Source of the DNA: Clostridiales bacterium
GTDB lineage: Bacteria; Bacillota_A; Clostridia; Lachnospirales; Bianqueaceae
Assembly (NCBI GenBank): GCA_019423265.1
Contig: JAHZBS010000150.1
Coordinates: forward strand, 1-5,991
Length of the DNA: 5,991 nt
Direction: 5' to 3'
Shown here in pieces: positions 4,331 through 5,991 of this stretch; position 1 is the stretch's first letter, and the number at the start of each line of letters is the position of its first letter. A program made the translations under genes and the position numbers. Below the pieces are notes generated by a model that did no database searches, was not told the origin of the DNA, and was given only the letters and a program-made list of their open reading frames with translations.

Positions 4331-5991
4331 TCACCCGAAGGACTTCGCTTTATTTTGCAGATCGTACAGTGTCTGCATCGCCTGCAGCGGCGTCATCTCC
4401 ATGACGGGGAGCCCTCGGAGCTCATCCAAAAGGGCCTCCTTCTCACTATCGCCAGAGCCAAACAGCGAAATCTGTAGAGGGTCCTCCTCCACCTGCTTTT
4501 TCGCCCTGATATTCGACGCTTTTTTTGCCACATCCTTTTGGAGCAGCTCTTCCAGTATCTCCTGGGCGCGCTTAACGACCCATCCCGGCAGTCCCGCCAG
4601 CTTTGCCACCTCGATGCCATAGCTCTGATCCCCGCTGCCCCGGTGGATCTTGCGGAGAAAAATAATATCCTCCCCACTCTCCTTGATGGCGACACAGTAA
4701 TTCTTCACGCCGCTTAACTGCCCCTCCATCTCCGTCAGCTCGTGGTAGTGGGTTGCAAATAGGGTCTTGGCCCCGATGATCTTCTTATCGCTTATGTATT
4801 CCGCCACCGCCCAGGCGATGCTGAGGCCGTCAAAGGTGGAAGTACCCCGCCCGATTTCATCTAAGATCAGCAGACTTGAGGATGTGGCATGGCGCAATAT
4901 ATTGCTCACCTCGGACATCTCCACCATGAACGTGCTCTGCCCGCCAGCCAGATCATCCGAAGCTCCCACCCGGGTAAAAATCCGGTCCGCAATGGAAATG
5001 CTGGCCGACGATGCCGGGACAAAGGAGCCGATCTGGGCCATGAGCTGAATGATAGCCACCTGCCGCATGTACGTCGATTTTCCGGCCATGTTAGGCCCCG
5101 TAATGATGGCAATGCGGTCCTCCTTTGTATCCAGATAGGTATCATTGGGGATGAATGCCTCATCCGGCAGCATCTTCTCCACCACGGGATGCCGGCCCTG
5201 ATGGATCTCCAGGACTCCTTTTTTATTCTGCAAGATCTCCGGTTTACAGTACTGATTCCGGTACGCGGCCTCCCCCAGAGACCGCAGCACATCCATCTGC
5301 GCAATGTCATCGGCCGTCTTCTGGATTCGCGTCATCTGGGCGCTAATTTTATCCCGGATCTCACAGAATAGCTGATATTCCAGCTCCACTACCTTGTCCT
5401 GCGCTCCCAGCAGCGTATCCTCGATCTCCTTTAATTCCTGGGTAATGTACCGCTCCCCGTTGGTCAACGTCTGCTTCCGGACAAAGCGGTCCGGCACCAG
5501 CGGAATGTTTCCCTTGCTCACCTCAATATAATACCCGAATACCCGGTTGTAGCCCACCCGCAGGTTCTTGATGCCTGTCGCTTCCCGCTCTTTTGCCTCC
5601 AGCTTCGCCAGCCACGTCTTGCCATCCACCGACGCCAGCCGGAGCTTATCCACCTGCGGATCGTATCCCTCCTTGATAATCTGGCCCTCGCGGATTGTGA
5701 TGGGCGGTTCCTCATGGATCCCTCTCTCCAGCAGCTGGCACACGTCCGCCAGATCATCGAACGTCTTCTCCATAGCCTGAAAATGCGGGGCCTCCAGCGC
5801 ATGTAGAAGCGCCTTCACTCCCGTCAGCCCTGCCAGAGAATTTTTGAGAGCCAGCATATCCCTTGCGTTGGCCGTGCCATAGGAAATCTTCCCCATGAGC
5901 CGCTCCATATCGTAAATGCCGCTGAGCATCTCCCGCAGTTCCTCACTCACCATCGGATCGCTGACAAAGCATTCCACCGCGTCCAGCCGGT
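4331..5991 (-). CDS. mutS: DNA mismatch repair protein MutS, N terminus cut by window edge
   Basis: 552 C-terminal residues are visible of an expected 860-890; the frame is open to the right edge, so the mismatch-reading domain (Phe-x-Glu) and connector are outside. The visible part begins in the lever domain with RLDAVE and then KISYGTANARDMLALK. The clamp region contains GYNRVFGYYIEVSKGN. The ATPase follows, numbered in visible residues: Walker A GPNMAGKST (298-306), GASDDLAGGQSTFMVEM (342-358), Walker B LLILDEIGRGTSTFDG (373-388) and FATHYHELTEME (411-422). A helix-turn-helix-like dimerisation segment around LAGLPGWVVKRAQEIL comes next. The tail has QISLF (506-510), matching the sliding-clamp-binding motif, then the conserved MTPLQAMQTLYDLQNKAK end. 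MutS recognises mismatches and recruits MutL, encoded 27 nt downstream. A GTG at 5977 is an internal valine, not a start. An A7 run lies at 4520-4526. Confidence 0.98.
   Translation of the reverse strand, partial: RLDAVECFVSDPMVSEELREMLSGIYDMERLMGKISYGTANARDMLALKNSLAGLTGVKALLHALEAPHFQAMEKTFDDLADVCQLLERGIHEEPPITIREGQIIKEGYDPQVDKLRLASVDGKTWLAKLEAKEREATGIKNLRVGYNRVFGYYIEVSKGNIPLVPDRFVRKQTLTNGERYITQELKEIEDTLLGAQDKVVELEYQLFCEIRDKISAQMTRIQKTADDIAQMDVLRSLGEAAYRNQYCKPEILQNKKGVLEIHQGRHPVVEKMLPDEAFIPNDTYLDTKEDRIAIITGPNMAGKSTYMRQVAIIQLMAQIGSFVPASSASISIADRIFTRVGASDDLAGGQSTFMVEMSEVSNILRHATSSSLLILDEIGRGTSTFDGLSIAWAVAEYISDKKIIGAKTLFATHYHELTEMEGQLSGVKNYCVAIKESGEDIIFLRKIHRGSGDQSYGIEVAKLAGLPGWVVKRAQEILEELLQKDVAKKASNIRAKKQVEEDPLQISLFGSGDSEKEALLDELRGLPVMEMTPLQAMQTLYDLQNKAKSFG

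Noticed and set aside
4906..5802. Minus-strand frames inside mutS (4906-5310 and 5518-5802)
   Set aside because: Out-of-frame readings within mutS, with very high Arg and Trp content typical of shadow frames in GC-rich genes.

Overview
The window is a stretch of ordinary core chromosome from a Gram-positive, clostridial-type bacterium, and all five genes lie on the minus strand. Transcription runs from high to low coordinates: mutS (5' end outside the window), mutL, miaA, hfq and a ynbB-type PLP enzyme (3' end outside the window). Three things point to the class Clostridia, perhaps a fairly GC-rich member of the Lachnospiraceae: the gene order, strong AGGAGG-type ribosome binding sites, and a MutL with the metal-dependent endonuclease motifs typical of bacteria without MutH. 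The family-level placement is inference; no rRNA or other taxonomic marker is present.

Layout from the 5' end of the transcript: 5991-4331 holds the C-terminal 552 residues of MutS (lever, clamp, ATPase and C-terminal tail). After 27 nt comes mutL (4303-2501, 600 aa). After 10 nt comes miaA (2490-1534, 318 aa), whose Shine-Dalgarno overlaps the mutL stop. A 207-nt AT-rich gap (1533-1327) carries a good sigma-A-type promoter and a leader for hfq (1326-1078, 82 aa). After 5 nt the ynbB-type gene begins (1072 to the left edge, 357 residues visible). This last gene is open to the window edge.

MutS and MutL form methyl-independent mismatch repair: MutS finds the mismatch and MutL nicks the new strand. 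Both proteins show recognisable sliding-clamp-binding motifs. MiaA prenylates A37 of tRNAs that read UNN codons, and Hfq is the Sm-like RNA chaperone. The YnbB-type protein is a fold-type I PLP enzyme of uncertain substrate, often labelled 'aluminium resistance' or 'methionine gamma-lyase family'. The internal promoter suggests that hfq-ynbB can be expressed apart from the repair genes.

I found no mobile element, CRISPR, tRNA/rRNA or new defence system. The most unusual sequence is at the start of the ynbB reading frame: two nested perfect 14-bp inverted repeats within 88 nt, plus a third arm that gives an alternative pairing. This is far more than chance should give and codon content does not explain it. 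Smaller points of interest are a 28-codon leader ORF whose stop overlaps the hfq start codon, and seven-base A/T runs inside mutL and mutS.
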